Part shown: positions 36,303 through 45,110 of the stretch, piece by piece
Numbering within the stretch: position 1 is the first letter of the stretch
Layout of the letters: each line of letters starts with the position of its first letter
Source of the DNA: Caballeronia concitans
GTDB lineage: Bacteria > Pseudomonadota > Gammaproteobacteria > Burkholderiales > Burkholderiaceae
Direction: 5' to 3'
DNA length: 64,000 bases
Assembly (NCBI RefSeq): GCF_001544615.1
Contig: NZ_FCNV02000007.1
Location: 1 to 64,000 of the forward strand
Notes under the pieces: generated by a model
What the model was told of the DNA's origin: nothing
What the model saw: only the letters and a program-made list of their open reading frames with translations
Databases searched by the model: none
Position numbers and translations under genes: made by a program

Positions 36303-37034
36303 ATGACGACTCAAGACATCGCCGTTTCGGATGAAACGCTCGACCTGCTGCGCGGCGTCAGCACGGCAACCCTCACCACGCAGCTTTTCAAGCGCGGTCT
36401 GCGCAACGTGTTCCTGCAAGGCGTCGCGCCGCTCGTGAAGCCCGCGAAAGGCGCGCCGAATCTCGTCGGGCCGGCGTTCACGCTGCGCAACATTCCGGCG
36501 CGCGAGGACATCGATCAATTGAGCGTGTTTCAGAATCCCGATCACCCGCAGCGCAAGGCCGTCGAAAGCGCGCCGCCGGGCAGCGTGCTCGTGCAGGATT
36601 GCCGAGGCGATCGCACGGTGGCGTCGACCGGTTCGATTCTCACGACGCGCCTCAAGGTGCGCGGCGTCGCGGGCATGGTGTCGGACGGCTGCGTGCGCGA
36701 TAGCGGCACCATCGGCGATATCGGCCTGCCGCTCTTCTGCGCGGGCGCGAGCGCGCCGCTGAACCTCGCGAAGCATCACGCGGTGGATATGAACGTGCCG
36801 ATCGCGTGCGGCGGCGTGGCGGTGTATCCGGGCGATATCGTCGTCGGCGACGTGGACGGCGTCGTGATCGTGCCGCGTCACATGGCCGAGCAGGTCGCGA
36901 AGGACGCCGCCGAGCAGGAACGGCTGGAAGCGTTCATCGCCGAGCGCGTGGAAGCGGGCGCGGTGCTGCGCGGCACGTATCCGCCGAACGACGAAACACT
37001 CGCGGCCTACGCGAAGTGGCGCGAACAGAATTGA
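36303..37034 (+). CDS. RraA-like / HMG-type aldolase family protein
   Basis: 243 aa, 13 bp downstream of the dehydratase gene and co-directional. RraA-fold pattern: GVSTATLTTQLFKRGL, GPAFTLRNIP, VLVQDCRGDRTVASTGSILTTRL split by the GVAGMVSDGCVRDS active-site region, and IACGGVAVYPGDIVVGDVDGVVIVP. Proteins of this kind can be metal-dependent aldolases or decarboxylases for keto acids. Partnered with a sugar-acid dehydratase, it may cleave the 2-keto-3-deoxy acid product. RNase E regulation is unlikely. Ends one base before the convergent nudC stop. Confidence 0.85.
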   Translation: MTTQDIAVSDETLDLLRGVSTATLTTQLFKRGLRNVFLQGVAPLVKPAKGAPNLVGPAFTLRNIPAREDIDQLSVFQNPDHPQRKAVESAPPGSVLVQDCRGDRTVASTGSILTTRLKVRGVAGMVSDGCVRDSGTIGDIGLPLFCAGASAPLNLAKHHAVDMNVPIACGGVAVYPGDIVVGDVDGVVIVPRHMAEQVAKDAAEQERLEAFIAERVEAGAVLRGTYPPNDETLAAYAKWREQN

Positions 37035-37976
37035 TCATTCGCCCTGCACGAACGCCTTCAACAAGTGATGCGCGATGGCGAACGGCTTCGGCGCTGAAAG
37101 CCCGTCGGCGTGCGTGCCGTCGAGCATCGCGGCGGCTTCGGCGCGCGTGAACCAGCGTGCGTCTTCTAGCTCGTTTTGATCGATGGCGATCTCCGTCCCG
37201 CCCGCGCGCGCGAAGCAGCCGATCATCAGCGACGACGGAAACGGCCACGGCTGCGACGCGAAATAGCGCACGTCCGCGCAGCGGATGCCCGCCTCCTCCA
37301 GCACCTCGCGATACACCGCGTGCTCGATCGTCTCGCCCGGCTCGATGAAGCCCGCGAGCGCCGAGTACATGCCCGGCGCGAATTGCGGCTGCCGGCCCAG
37401 CAGGCAGCGGTCGCCATCGGTGACGAGCATGATGACGACCGGATCGACGCGCGGAAAATGCTGCGCGCGGCAGTTGCCGCAGATGCGCCGCCAGCCCGCG
37501 CCTGCGTCGTCGGTCGGATGGCCGCAGTTCGCGCAGAAGCGATGCCGCGTGTGCCAGTCGAGCATCGAACGCGCTTCGCCGAGCGCGCTGACGATCGGCG
37601 CCGCGACGAGACCCTGCATCGCGATGGGCCGCAGTTCGACCGCTTCCACCGGCACGCCGTCGAGCGCGCTGGCGGCGGCTTCGGCGGTGGCGTCGAACGT
37701 GGAGGCGAAGAGCGCGCGTTCATCGGCATCGCGGCCGAGCAGCACCGTTTGGCGCGGCACGCCGAGCTTCGCGGCTTCGTCGGCATCGAAAAGTGCATCG
37801 AAACTCGCCTCGCCGCCCGCCGTGCGCTTCACCAGCGGCACGTTGCCGACAAAGAGAAGGAAGCGCGTGGCGGCATCGTCGCGCAGACGGGCGACGAACG
37901 CGGCGTCATCGCGTTTCTCGGACATGCGGTCGAGCGGGTCGAATGTGAAACCGATGGTTTGGGGCAACGTGGGCAT
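37035..37976 (-). CDS. nudC: NAD(+) diphosphatase (NADH pyrophosphatase)
   Basis: 313 aa. Zinc ribbon with four cysteines (FCANCGHPTDDAG, ICGNC), Nudix box GFIEPGETIEHAVYREVLEEAGI and the SQPWPFPSSLM signature that identifies NudC rather than other Nudix enzymes. It hydrolyses NADH and NAD caps of RNA to NMN(H) and AMP. Monocistronic, minus strand. Confidence 0.95.
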   Translation of the reverse strand: MPTLPQTIGFTFDPLDRMSEKRDDAAFVARLRDDAATRFLLFVGNVPLVKRTAGGEASFDALFDADEAAKLGVPRQTVLLGRDADERALFASTFDATAEAAASALDGVPVEAVELRPIAMQGLVAAPIVSALGEARSMLDWHTRHRFCANCGHPTDDAGAGWRRICGNCRAQHFPRVDPVVIMLVTDGDRCLLGRQPQFAPGMYSALAGFIEPGETIEHAVYREVLEEAGIRCADVRYFASQPWPFPSSLMIGCFARAGGTEIAIDQNELEDARWFTRAEAAAMLDGTHADGLSAPKPFAIAHHLLKAFVQGE

Positions 37977-38148
37977 GATGGCTGGAAAGTGGCGTCGGCG
38001 CGGGAAAGGCCAGCGAGCATCCTAGCGAAGTTGGCGCATCCTTGCTGACGGAGCCGAGACAACCGATGCCTTTCGGATTTTTCCAGTGGCGGCGGCCTTA
38101 GGACGACTTCTAAAGTTTCATTCCTGCCATTCGAACAAGGAGAGACTC

Positions 38149-38490
38149 ATGGGGCCGAATGTGACGGTATCGGTGAACGAAAAAGGCCACGCGGTGGTGA
38201 CGCACGCGATGCCGCTCGTCGATTACTGCGTGCATCGTGCGCAAACGCTGCGTGCGATGGTCGAGGCGCTGAGCGCCGCGAAATTTGCCGGCGACGGCGG
38301 GTGCGCCGCGTCGTCGGCGCTGGCGAAACCGTTGATGGAACTGATCCGCACGCAGGTCAGTGAACTCGAGCCGCTTTTCAAGACGCTCGATCAGCGCGCG
38401 TACGAGAAAGGTTTCGAGGACGCGAGGATCGTGGGCGGCACGAAGCGTGGCCAGCTCGAATCCGTGAAGGATCCGGTCGTCGCCGCCTGA
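38149..38490 (+). CDS. hypothetical protein
   Basis: 113 aa from ATG 38149, with AAGGAGA 6 bp upstream, a strong ribosome-binding site. Largely helical (VDYCVHRAQTLRAMVEALSAAKFAG, PLMELIRTQVSELEPLFKTLDQRAYEKGFEDAR). No signal peptide. No family recognised. Its stop lies in a hairpin shared with the convergent pseudo-receiver gene. Confidence 0.7.
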   Translation: MGPNVTVSVNEKGHAVVTHAMPLVDYCVHRAQTLRAMVEALSAAKFAGDGGCAASSALAKPLMELIRTQVSELEPLFKTLDQRAYEKGFEDARIVGGTKRGQLESVKDPVVAA

Positions 38491-38505
38491 GGGCGCGGAC
38501 CATTT

Positions 38506-38537
38506 CACCGCGATGCGCCGGAGAGCGCATCGCGGTG
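38506..38537. terminator. hairpin between convergent genes
   Basis: CACCGCGATGCGC (38506-38518) pairs with GCGCATCGCGGTG (38525-38537) over a 6-nt loop, a 13-bp perfect stem in the 52-bp gap between two convergent stop codons. No U-tract on either side, so the action may be rho-assisted or only structural. Confidence 0.55.
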
Positions 38538-38542
38538 GAACG

Positions 38543-39070
38543 TCAGCTTTTCGCGCTGAACGGCTTTACGCTCACGCGCACATCGCCGTATGTCGCGGTC
38601 GCGCTGAACGCCTGGCGGACGGGCGGATCATCGCTCGATTCGAGGCAAGCCGCGATGCGGCGCGAAACCAGCCCCGTCACCCCCGACAGCACGCGATCGC
38701 AAATGCGCCCGAACTCGCGCAACTCGTCCCGCGTACTCGCGATGCCCGCCGCGCCCGCGCGCTGCATCGCCCGCAACGTGCGCGCGCCGGTGTCCGCCGT
38801 GAGGACGACGACCGGCGTCTCCGGATGGCGCTGACGCAGCAGGCACAGCAGCTCGACACTGTCGTCGCTGGCGGGCGCGTTTGCATCGAGCGCGCCGCCG
38901 ATCACGATGATGTCGCCCGTCGTGTCCTGAAGCTTCGCGAGCAATTCCTCCGTGCTCGAAGCGCTCGCCGCGATGCTGTAGCGCCCACGCGCGCCGAACC
39001 AGTTTTGCAGTCCCGCGACGATCACGGGTTGCCCGTCTGCAACGACGAGTCTTATCTTTTCTGTACGCAC
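38543..39070 (-). CDS. RcsB-like pseudo-receiver protein lacking phosphoacceptor and DNA-binding domain
   Basis: 175 aa from GTG 39070 with GAGGG upstream. It keeps the receiver framework (KIRLVVADGQPVIVAGL, TPVVVLTADTGARTLRAMQRAGAAGI), close to the RcsB/NarL type. But the phosphoacceptor Asp is replaced: IIVIGGALDAN has Gly58 where Asp is expected, and the conserved Lys is not present in the GIASTR strand. After residue 145 the protein ends without the GerE helix-turn-helix. So it is a truncated pseudo-receiver, perhaps an interaction module. The frame extends further upstream to 39202 but without a convincing start. Confidence 0.7.
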   Translation of the reverse strand: MRTEKIRLVVADGQPVIVAGLQNWFGARGRYSIAASASSTEELLAKLQDTTGDIIVIGGALDANAPASDDSVELLCLLRQRHPETPVVVLTADTGARTLRAMQRAGAAGIASTRDELREFGRICDRVLSGVTGLVSRRIAACLESSDDPPVRQAFSATATYGDVRVSVKPFSAKS

Positions 39071-39335
39071 CAATTTTTCCCTCGACCGTAGGAAGGTTGG
39101 AATTCCGGCCGCGCGATTCTTCGACCGCCTCGTGCCGGAACTCGTCACGGTAGCAAACGCGCGCGCCGCCGACAATCGAATGAAGAATGCATCCGGTTTC
39201 ATCCTTTAACCGTTGCCTTGCATGACGAAATGTTGCCGGTCGGCTTCACGACTTGTCGATTCACCGTGACGCCGATCGTCGTCAATAGCCGATACAACTG
39301 ATATCAGTAAAACAACCCGTCCGGAGGCCGAAACG

Positions 39336-39995
39336 ATGAGTCTCATGCTCTACGCCCACCCGTTTTCGTCGTACTGTCAGAAGGTGCTGGTCGCGTTGTA
39401 CGAGAACGGCACGCCGTTCGAATGGCGGCCGCTCACGCCGGAAACGCCGCAATCCATGCGCGAACTCGCCGAATTCTGGCCGATGAAGCGCTTTCCCGTG
39501 CTCGTCGACGACGGCAGGCCGGTGATGGAAGCGACGGTCATCATCGAATATCTCGGGCTATTTCATCCCGGCCCGGTGCGGCTGATTCCCGACGATCCGC
39601 GCTCCGCGCTCGACGTGCGCTGGATGGATCGGTTCTTTGACAACTACATCTCGACGCCGCAGCAGAAAATCGTCGCCGATTCGATGCGGCCCGCCGATGA
39701 ACGCGATGCGCGCGGCGTCGCCGATGCCCGCGCGATGCTCGACACGGCGTACGCGTACCTCGACCGCCTGATGGCCGCGCGCGAATGGGCGGCGGGCGAC
39801 ACGTTCAGCCTCGCCGACTGCGCCGCCGCGCCGTTCCTGTTCTACGCGGACTGGTCGCATCGCATCGGGGAGGCGCATGCCAACGTGATCGCCTACCGCA
39901 AGCGGCTGCTGGCGCGGCCGTCGTTCGCGCGCGCGGTGGACGAGGCGCGGCCGTATCGGCGATTGTTTCCGCTCGGCGCGCCCGATCGCGACTGA
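39336..39995 (+). CDS. glutathione S-transferase family protein
   Basis: 219 aa, GGAGG upstream of ATG 39336. N-terminal thioredoxin-like GST domain with SSYCQKVLVALYENG (active site Ser/Cys region), KRFPVLVDDGRPVMEATVIIEYL (glutathione-binding), and a C-terminal helical domain (DTFSLADCAAAPFLFYADW). Cytosolic conjugation or reduction of electrophiles. It is followed 22 bp later by a DUF899 gene, likely co-transcribed. Confidence 0.93.
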   Translation: MSLMLYAHPFSSYCQKVLVALYENGTPFEWRPLTPETPQSMRELAEFWPMKRFPVLVDDGRPVMEATVIIEYLGLFHPGPVRLIPDDPRSALDVRWMDRFFDNYISTPQQKIVADSMRPADERDARGVADARAMLDTAYAYLDRLMAAREWAAGDTFSLADCAAAPFLFYADWSHRIGEAHANVIAYRKRLLARPSFARAVDEARPYRRLFPLGAPDRD

Positions 39996-40017
39996 CGTTT
40001 CTCAAAGGAGCACACGC

Positions 40018-40725
40018 ATGGCATCGACACCTTCACTGATTCCCGCCGCCGAACTCGCGACGCGGGCCACGATGACCTTCCCGAACGAGAGCGCGGAGTA
40101 TCGCCGCGCGCGCATCGCGCTGCTGGCCGAGGAGATCGAGTTGCGGCGGCATATCGAGCGCGTCGCGCGGATGCGGCGCGCGCTGCCGCCCGGCGGCGAA
40201 GTCACGGGCGATTATCTGTTCGAGAGCGAGAGCGGTCCCGTCGATTTCGCCGGTCTCTTCGGCGACCGGCAAACGCTCGTCACGTATAGCTACATGTTCG
40301 GGCCGCAACGCGAGCGGCCGTGTCCGATGTGCACGTCGCTTTTGTCGGCCTGGGAAGGCGAGGCGCGCGACATCGAACAGCGCGTGGCGCTCGCGGTGAT
40401 CGCGCGCTCGCCGATCGAAAAACTCGTCGCGTTCAAGAAAGAGCGCGGCTGGCGCGATCTCAAGCTGTACAGCGACACGAACGGGCACTTCAGCCGCGAC
40501 TATCACGCGATTTCGAAAGAAGGCGGCGACGAACCCGCGCTCAACGTGTTCACGCGGCGCGACGGCGTGATCCGTCATTTCTGGAGCGGCGAGATGGATT
40601 TCGCGACCGCCGATCCGGGCGAAGATCCGCGCGGCGCGCCCGACCCGATGCCGCTCTGGACCGTGCTCGACATGACGCCGGAAGGTCGCGGTTCGAACTG
40701 GTATCCGAAGCTGGATTATTCCTAA
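40018..40725 (+). CDS. DUF899 thioredoxin-like protein
   Basis: 235 aa, AAAGGAG 7 bp upstream of the ATG. The family pattern is clear: LRRHIERVARMRRALPPGGEV, SGPVDFAGLFGDRQTLVTYSYMFGP, then CPMCTSLLSAWEG and a middle VIARSPIEKLVAFKKERGW. The CPMC pair resembles a thioredoxin-like redox site. Function unknown. Probable operon with the GST gene. Confidence 0.88.
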   Translation: MASTPSLIPAAELATRATMTFPNESAEYRRARIALLAEEIELRRHIERVARMRRALPPGGEVTGDYLFESESGPVDFAGLFGDRQTLVTYSYMFGPQRERPCPMCTSLLSAWEGEARDIEQRVALAVIARSPIEKLVAFKKERGWRDLKLYSDTNGHFSRDYHAISKEGGDEPALNVFTRRDGVIRHFWSGEMDFATADPGEDPRGAPDPMPLWTVLDMTPEGRGSNWYPKLDYS

Positions 40726-40846
40726 AAGCGCGTTACTTCTGTCAACTTGAGTCATATCTCCGCCCGGGTGGTCAACTTCTGCCCGGGAGCAGCGTTATGG
40801 GCGAGCCGTTTCGCGGTGAATCGGTATTTCGTGGAGAAGTTCGCTC

Positions 40847-41524
40847 ATGGTTGCAAACGCATTCATCCGACGCGCGCGGGTCGCGGGACTCGCCTCCGTC
40901 GGCGCGGTGGTCGTGCTCAATGGATGCGCGGCGCAGCGGCTCGTCACGCCGACCGCGCCCATGAAGCCGCAGGAAGCGCCTCGCGACGAGCCGCCGCAAG
41001 CGGAGGCGGCAACGGCTTCTCCGGCCGATGCTTCGGCTCCGGTGGCTCCGGAGGCATTGGAAAGCGCCGGGTCGCCGATTGAAGCCGAAGCGGCGTCGAA
41101 GCCGTCGCAGGTCGGCGAGGCGTCGTACTACAGCAGCAAGTTTCAGGGACGCCGCACGGCGAGCGGCGAGCGATACGACATGCACGCGCTGACCGCGGCG
41201 CATCGCACGTTGCCGCTCGGATCGTATGTGCGCGTGAGCAATCTCTCGAAGACGCGCTCGGTGGTCGTGCGCATCAACGATCGCGGGCCGTTCGTGAAGG
41301 GACGCATGATCGATCTGTCGTTCGCCGCCGCGAGCGTGCTCGGCCTGCAGCATGCGGGGCGCGCGCGCGTGGTGCTCGAACCGGTCGAGCGCATATCGCT
41401 GACACTCGCGCAACCGGGCGCCGCGCCCGCCCGGCCGCACGTTCATCGCGTGAAAACGAAAGCCAGGCCCATGAAACTGCATCTCGCGCATTCCCGGCAT
41501 CACGCGGCGCGGCTGCACGCGTAA
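40847..41524 (+). CDS. rlpA: septal ring lytic transglycosylase RlpA-family lipoprotein
   Basis: 225 aa. Lipoprotein signal ending at LNGC (about residues 24-27). A Pro/Glu/Ala-rich linker (about 35-85) leads to a double-psi beta-barrel domain (about 87-190): GEASYYSSKFQGRRTASGE, HRTLPLGSYVRVSN, VVRINDRGPFV and IDLSFAAASVLG, with the conserved Asp in the NDRGPF motif. It cleaves peptidoglycan and acts at the septum. It lacks a C-terminal SPOR domain, so it may not localise by denuded glycan. Confidence 0.9.
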   Translation: MVANAFIRRARVAGLASVGAVVVLNGCAAQRLVTPTAPMKPQEAPRDEPPQAEAATASPADASAPVAPEALESAGSPIEAEAASKPSQVGEASYYSSKFQGRRTASGERYDMHALTAAHRTLPLGSYVRVSNLSKTRSVVVRINDRGPFVKGRMIDLSFAAASVLGLQHAGRARVVLEPVERISLTLAQPGAAPARPHVHRVKTKARPMKLHLAHSRHHAARLHA

Positions 41525-41609
41525 GCGGAAGCGAAGCAATTTCACCGGACGGATACAATGCGGCGACGCGCATCACGGCGCGCCTTCGCCGAGTCATCCG
41601 ATCCGACAC

Positions 41610-42671
41610 ATGAATTCATCGCCCCGGGCCTTTCTTCTCGGCCCGCTCCTGAAAAGCGTTTCGCGGTCTTTCTATCTGACGCTGCGCATCCTGCCGCCCG
41701 CGATGCGCGATCCCATCGGCCTCGCCTATCTGCTCGCGCGCGCGGCGGACACCATCGCCGATACATCGCTCATTCCGCCCGGACGCCGCCTGAATCTGCT
41801 GCTTGCGCTGCGCGCGCAAGTGAACGGCGAGCCGGACGACGGCGCGCTCGGGCGTATCGCGGGCGAAGTGGCGGGGCAGCAGGCGCAGCCGGACGAGCGC
41901 GTGCTGCTCGAATCGCTCGGTCCGGCGCTTTCCATTCTCTCCGAGCTTTCCGCCGCCGACCGCGCCGCCGTGCGCGAGATCGTGACCACGCTCAGCACCG
42001 GCATGGAGTTCGATCTCCGCACGTTCCCCGACGAAACCTCCGGCGATATCGCCGCGCTCGCCAGATTCGACGAACTCGACCGCTACACGTATCTCGTCGC
42101 GGGATGCGTCGGCGAGTTCTGGACGAAGATGACCTACGCGCACATGCCCGGCACGCTCGCGGCCGCGCCCGACGCGATGCTCGCGCTCGGCGTGCGCTTC
42201 GGCCAGGCGCTGCAGATGACCAACGTGCTGCGCGATTGCGCACGCGATCTGCGCATCGGCCGATGCTATTTGCCCGCCGACATGCTCGCGCGTCATGGGC
42301 TCGCGCCGCGCGATCTGCTCGCGGCGGATGCGTCGTCGCGTGCGCGGCCCGTGCTCGCCGAACTGCTGCGCGCGACGCTCCCGCTATTCCAGGACGCGCT
42401 CGATTACACGCTCGCGATTCCGTCGGGCGCGGTGCGTCTGCGGCTCGCGTGCCTGTGGCCGATCATGATCGGACTCGACACGCTCGTGCTGCTCGCGCGC
42501 AACGACGCGTGGCTCGACCCGGCGCGCATCTCCAAGATCCGCCGCAACGACGTGTACCGCATCATGGCCGTGTCGATGCCGCTCGTCGCGTCGAACGGCA
42601 TGGTGCGCGCGTGGGCGTCGCGCCGGATGAAGGCGATCGAATCCGCCTTCAGCGACGTAATTCCGCGATAA
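41610..42671 (+). CDS. squalene/phytoene synthase family protein (stand-alone)
   Basis: 353 aa. Head-to-head prenyl synthase fold with the first aspartate region ARAADTIAD and second region QMTNVLRDCARDLR, plus RSFYLTLRILPP at the start. It would condense two prenyl diphosphates in the membrane interface. No hpnC/hpnD/hpnE or carotenoid genes are visible nearby, so the product (squalene, phytoene or another) is unknown. The 3' end overlaps the convergent LysR gene by 23 bp. Confidence 0.88.
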   Translation: MNSSPRAFLLGPLLKSVSRSFYLTLRILPPAMRDPIGLAYLLARAADTIADTSLIPPGRRLNLLLALRAQVNGEPDDGALGRIAGEVAGQQAQPDERVLLESLGPALSILSELSAADRAAVREIVTTLSTGMEFDLRTFPDETSGDIAALARFDELDRYTYLVAGCVGEFWTKMTYAHMPGTLAAAPDAMLALGVRFGQALQMTNVLRDCARDLRIGRCYLPADMLARHGLAPRDLLAADASSRARPVLAELLRATLPLFQDALDYTLAIPSGAVRLRLACLWPIMIGLDTLVLLARNDAWLDPARISKIRRNDVYRIMAVSMPLVASNGMVRAWASRRMKAIESAFSDVIPR

Positions 42672-43500
42672 TCCGCTCGGCCAGAAAATCGCAAGGCGGC
42701 CGTTGCGACGCGGCGCTGCGCGCGAGCACGACTTCGAGCGCGGCGATTTCCGGCAGCCCTTGCGCCTGCCCGAGCAGCGTGAAGTGCGAAGGCACCGCGC
42801 ATTTCGCGAGCGGCGTGACGGCGAGTCCGGCTTCGGCCATCGTCAAGAGACCGAGCAGGCTCGGACTCTCGTACGACGTGCGATAGCCGATGCGCGCGCG
42901 CTCCAGGCTCCGAATGGCGTTCTCGCGCGCGACGCTGCCCGGCAGGAACACCGCGATCGGCAGCGGCCGCTCGCGCCAGATATCCGTTGCGCCGGGCGCG
43001 GCGGCCCAGACCATCGGTTCGTGGCGCAGGAATTCGCCGGAAATGCCTTTGACGCGCGTCGCGCAGACGAGATCGACGTCGCCGTCTTTCAGCATCGGCG
43101 CGAGCGCGGCGCTCGGCAATCCGACGACCTGAATCTCCACCTTCGGATACGTCGCCGAGAACTTCTTGAGAATGGGCGGAAAGAGCGACGACGCGTAGTC
43201 GTCCGGCACGCCGATCACCACGCGCCCGGTCACGTCAGGCCGCACGACGGCAGCCCACGCTTCGTCGCGCAGCGCGATCATGCGGCGCGCGTAGGCGAGC
43301 AGCACTTCGCCGTCCTGCGTCGGCACCACGCTGCGCGGCTTGCGCACGAAAAGCGCCTTGCCGAGCGCGGTTTCCAGCGTCTTGATCTGCATGCTCACCG
43401 CCGATTGCGAGCGATGCACCAGCCCCGCCGCGCGGCTGATGCTGCCGGTATCGGCGACGGCGATGATCATCGAGAGAACGTCGAGGTCGAGGGCTTTCAT
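42649..43500 (-). CDS. LysR-family transcriptional regulator
   Basis: 283 aa from ATG 43500. LysR helix-turn-helix at residues 5-63 (SMIIAVADTGSISRAAGLVHRSQSAVSMQIKTLE), then a co-inducer-binding domain (VIGVPDDYASSLFPPILKKFS). Divergent from an alpha/beta hydrolase gene with a 104-bp gap holding a palindromic T-N11-A site, so it probably controls that gene. Confidence 0.92.
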   Translation of the reverse strand: MKALDLDVLSMIIAVADTGSISRAAGLVHRSQSAVSMQIKTLETALGKALFVRKPRSVVPTQDGEVLLAYARRMIALRDEAWAAVVRPDVTGRVVIGVPDDYASSLFPPILKKFSATYPKVEIQVVGLPSAALAPMLKDGDVDLVCATRVKGISGEFLRHEPMVWAAAPGATDIWRERPLPIAVFLPGSVARENAIRSLERARIGYRTSYESPSLLGLLTMAEAGLAVTPLAKCAVPSHFTLLGQAQGLPEIAALEVVLARSAASQRPPCDFLAERIIAELRR

Positions 43501-43519
43501 GGTTCGGCGAATGCTGGTA

Positions 43520-43532
43520 TCAGAAAATCTGA
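43520..43532. promoter_or_regulatory. LysR-type operator candidate (TCAGA-N3-TCTGA)
   Basis: TCAGAAAATCTGA is a perfect 13-bp inverted repeat that fits the T-N11-A LysR box. It is 20 bp upstream of the LysR start and 73 bp upstream of the divergent hydrolase start, inside the shared AT-richer gap. Role inferred from pattern and position. Confidence 0.6.
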
Positions 43533-43604
43533 ACGATCCTATCAATATTATGCGATTTTCTTTTGGATTCGCGCGCGGCATAGTGCCGGAAAAGGAGTTC
43601 ACCG

Positions 43605-44474
43605 ATGAACGCGCGTACCGATCCCGCTGTCCTCGCCGCCGTGCAAGCCATGCCTGAGCCGTCGTTTGCGACGACCGCATCGGGCATTTCCGTCCCTTAC
43701 GTCGAGTGCGGCGATGGCGAGCCGCTCGTGTTCGTGCACGGGTCGCTTTGCGACTACCGCTACTGGGACGCGCAACTCGCGCCGCTCGGCAAGCACTTCC
43801 GCGCGATCGCGCCGAGCCTGAGCCACTACTGGCCCGCCGTCGATGCGTTCGTGCAGGGCGAGTTCAGCGTGCAGGCGCACGTCGCCGAGATGGCCGAGTT
43901 CATCGTCGCGATGGACCTCGCGCCGGTTCATCTCGTCGGGCATTCGCGCGGCGGCTGCATCGCGTTTCATCTGGCGCGCGAGTATCCGCGCCTCGTCAAG
44001 ACGCTGACGCTCGCGGACCCCGGCGGTCCGCTGCAGACATCGCCACAGGCAACGCCGGCCGCGCTGCCGCCCGCGACGAACGCGCTGCGTGCGCGCGTCG
44101 CGGAACTCATCGAACAGGGCGATCTGGACGCGGGCCTCGAAATGTTCGTCGATTCGGTCAGCATGCCGGGGTTCTGGCGCAAGAGCACCGAGAGTTTTCG
44201 CCGGATGGCGCTCGACAACGCGCTCACGCTGCCGAAGCAATTCCGCGATCCGTTGCCCGCGTACACCCGCGAGGCCGCGCGCGACATCAAGTGCCGCACG
44301 CTGCTCATCGACGGCCAGAAAAGTCCGCGCATGTTCCGCAACAACGTCGAAAAGCTCGTGGAGTGGATCGAGTTCGCCGAGCGGCAGACCATCGCGGGGG
44401 CATCGCACGGAATGAATGCGGCGAGTCCCGGCGCCTTCAATCGCGCAGTGCTGAGCTTCGCGGGCGCGTGGTGA
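43605..44474 (+). CDS. alpha/beta hydrolase
   Basis: 289 aa, AAGGAG before ATG 43605. Nucleophile elbow GHSRGG (HLVGHSRGGCIAFHL), oxyanion region FVHGSLCDYRYW and a C-terminal catalytic histidine in GASHGMN. Probably hydrolyses a small ester, lactone or halo-compound. Divergent from the LysR regulator. Not part of a longer operon. Confidence 0.92.
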   Translation: MNARTDPAVLAAVQAMPEPSFATTASGISVPYVECGDGEPLVFVHGSLCDYRYWDAQLAPLGKHFRAIAPSLSHYWPAVDAFVQGEFSVQAHVAEMAEFIVAMDLAPVHLVGHSRGGCIAFHLAREYPRLVKTLTLADPGGPLQTSPQATPAALPPATNALRARVAELIEQGDLDAGLEMFVDSVSMPGFWRKSTESFRRMALDNALTLPKQFRDPLPAYTREAARDIKCRTLLIDGQKSPRMFRNNVEKLVEWIEFAERQTIAGASHGMNAASPGAFNRAVLSFAGAW

Positions 44475-44620
44475 TCATCGCGAAACGAACGGTCATGCTT
44501 TAGGCGCGTCGTGCGCATCTTTTCGTCCGACTTTTTCGAGACGTGTTGTGACCGCACAACCGAAAGCATGCGGCGCGCGGGCTAACATCGTTGCCAACTC
44601 ATTGCCTGCGAGAGGCACTT

Positions 44621-44953
44621 GTGAGCACCGGCCACGACGATCTCGACGCATGGAAGCGCCAGCGCACGGTCACGCTGGCGTTAGAACTGGCCGATAGCGG
44701 CCGCTGCGAGAACTTCGGCGACATCGCCTACGCGCTGCAATTCGAGCGCGGCCTCGCGACCACCCTCATCGACGATCCCGACATGCGCCGCCAGCTCAAC
44801 GAGCGATGCGCCAACGCCCGCGAGAGCGCATCCGCCGAAACGCCGCCAGGCGCCGTCATTCCAGATAATGCGCCTTCGTTCTTTCGCCGCGCCGCATCCG
44901 CGCTGTGGCGATCCGGCTCGCCCGTCGCCGAACTCGATTCCGCCGCATCCTGA
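44621..44953 (+). CDS. hypothetical protein
   Basis: 110 aa from GTG 44621 with GAGAGG upstream; an in-frame TTG at 44591 is less likely. N-terminal helical segment (DLDAWKRQRTVTLALELADSGRCENFGDIAYALQFERGL) and a less ordered C-terminus (SASAETPPGAVIPD). No family recognised. Confidence 0.6.
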   Translation: MSTGHDDLDAWKRQRTVTLALELADSGRCENFGDIAYALQFERGLATTLIDDPDMRRQLNERCANARESASAETPPGAVIPDNAPSFFRRAASALWRSGSPVAELDSAAS

Positions 44954-45110
44954 TCGTATTTACGTCGTTCAAAGACAAATCGCCGGGCAAATGGCGGATT
45001 TGCACGAGAGTCGCGCGCGTCAAAACCATTAAACTTGAGAAAGTTGAACCAGAAGCCCGGATCGTGCCAAGCGCGCGTTCCGGCGTTTGAACTTTGAGGA
45101 GGAATTGCTC

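Noticed and set aside
40740-40795. Repeated GTCAACTT and CCCGGG elements before rlpA
   Set aside because: Only two short copies each; could be chance, and no operator or terminator logic fits them.
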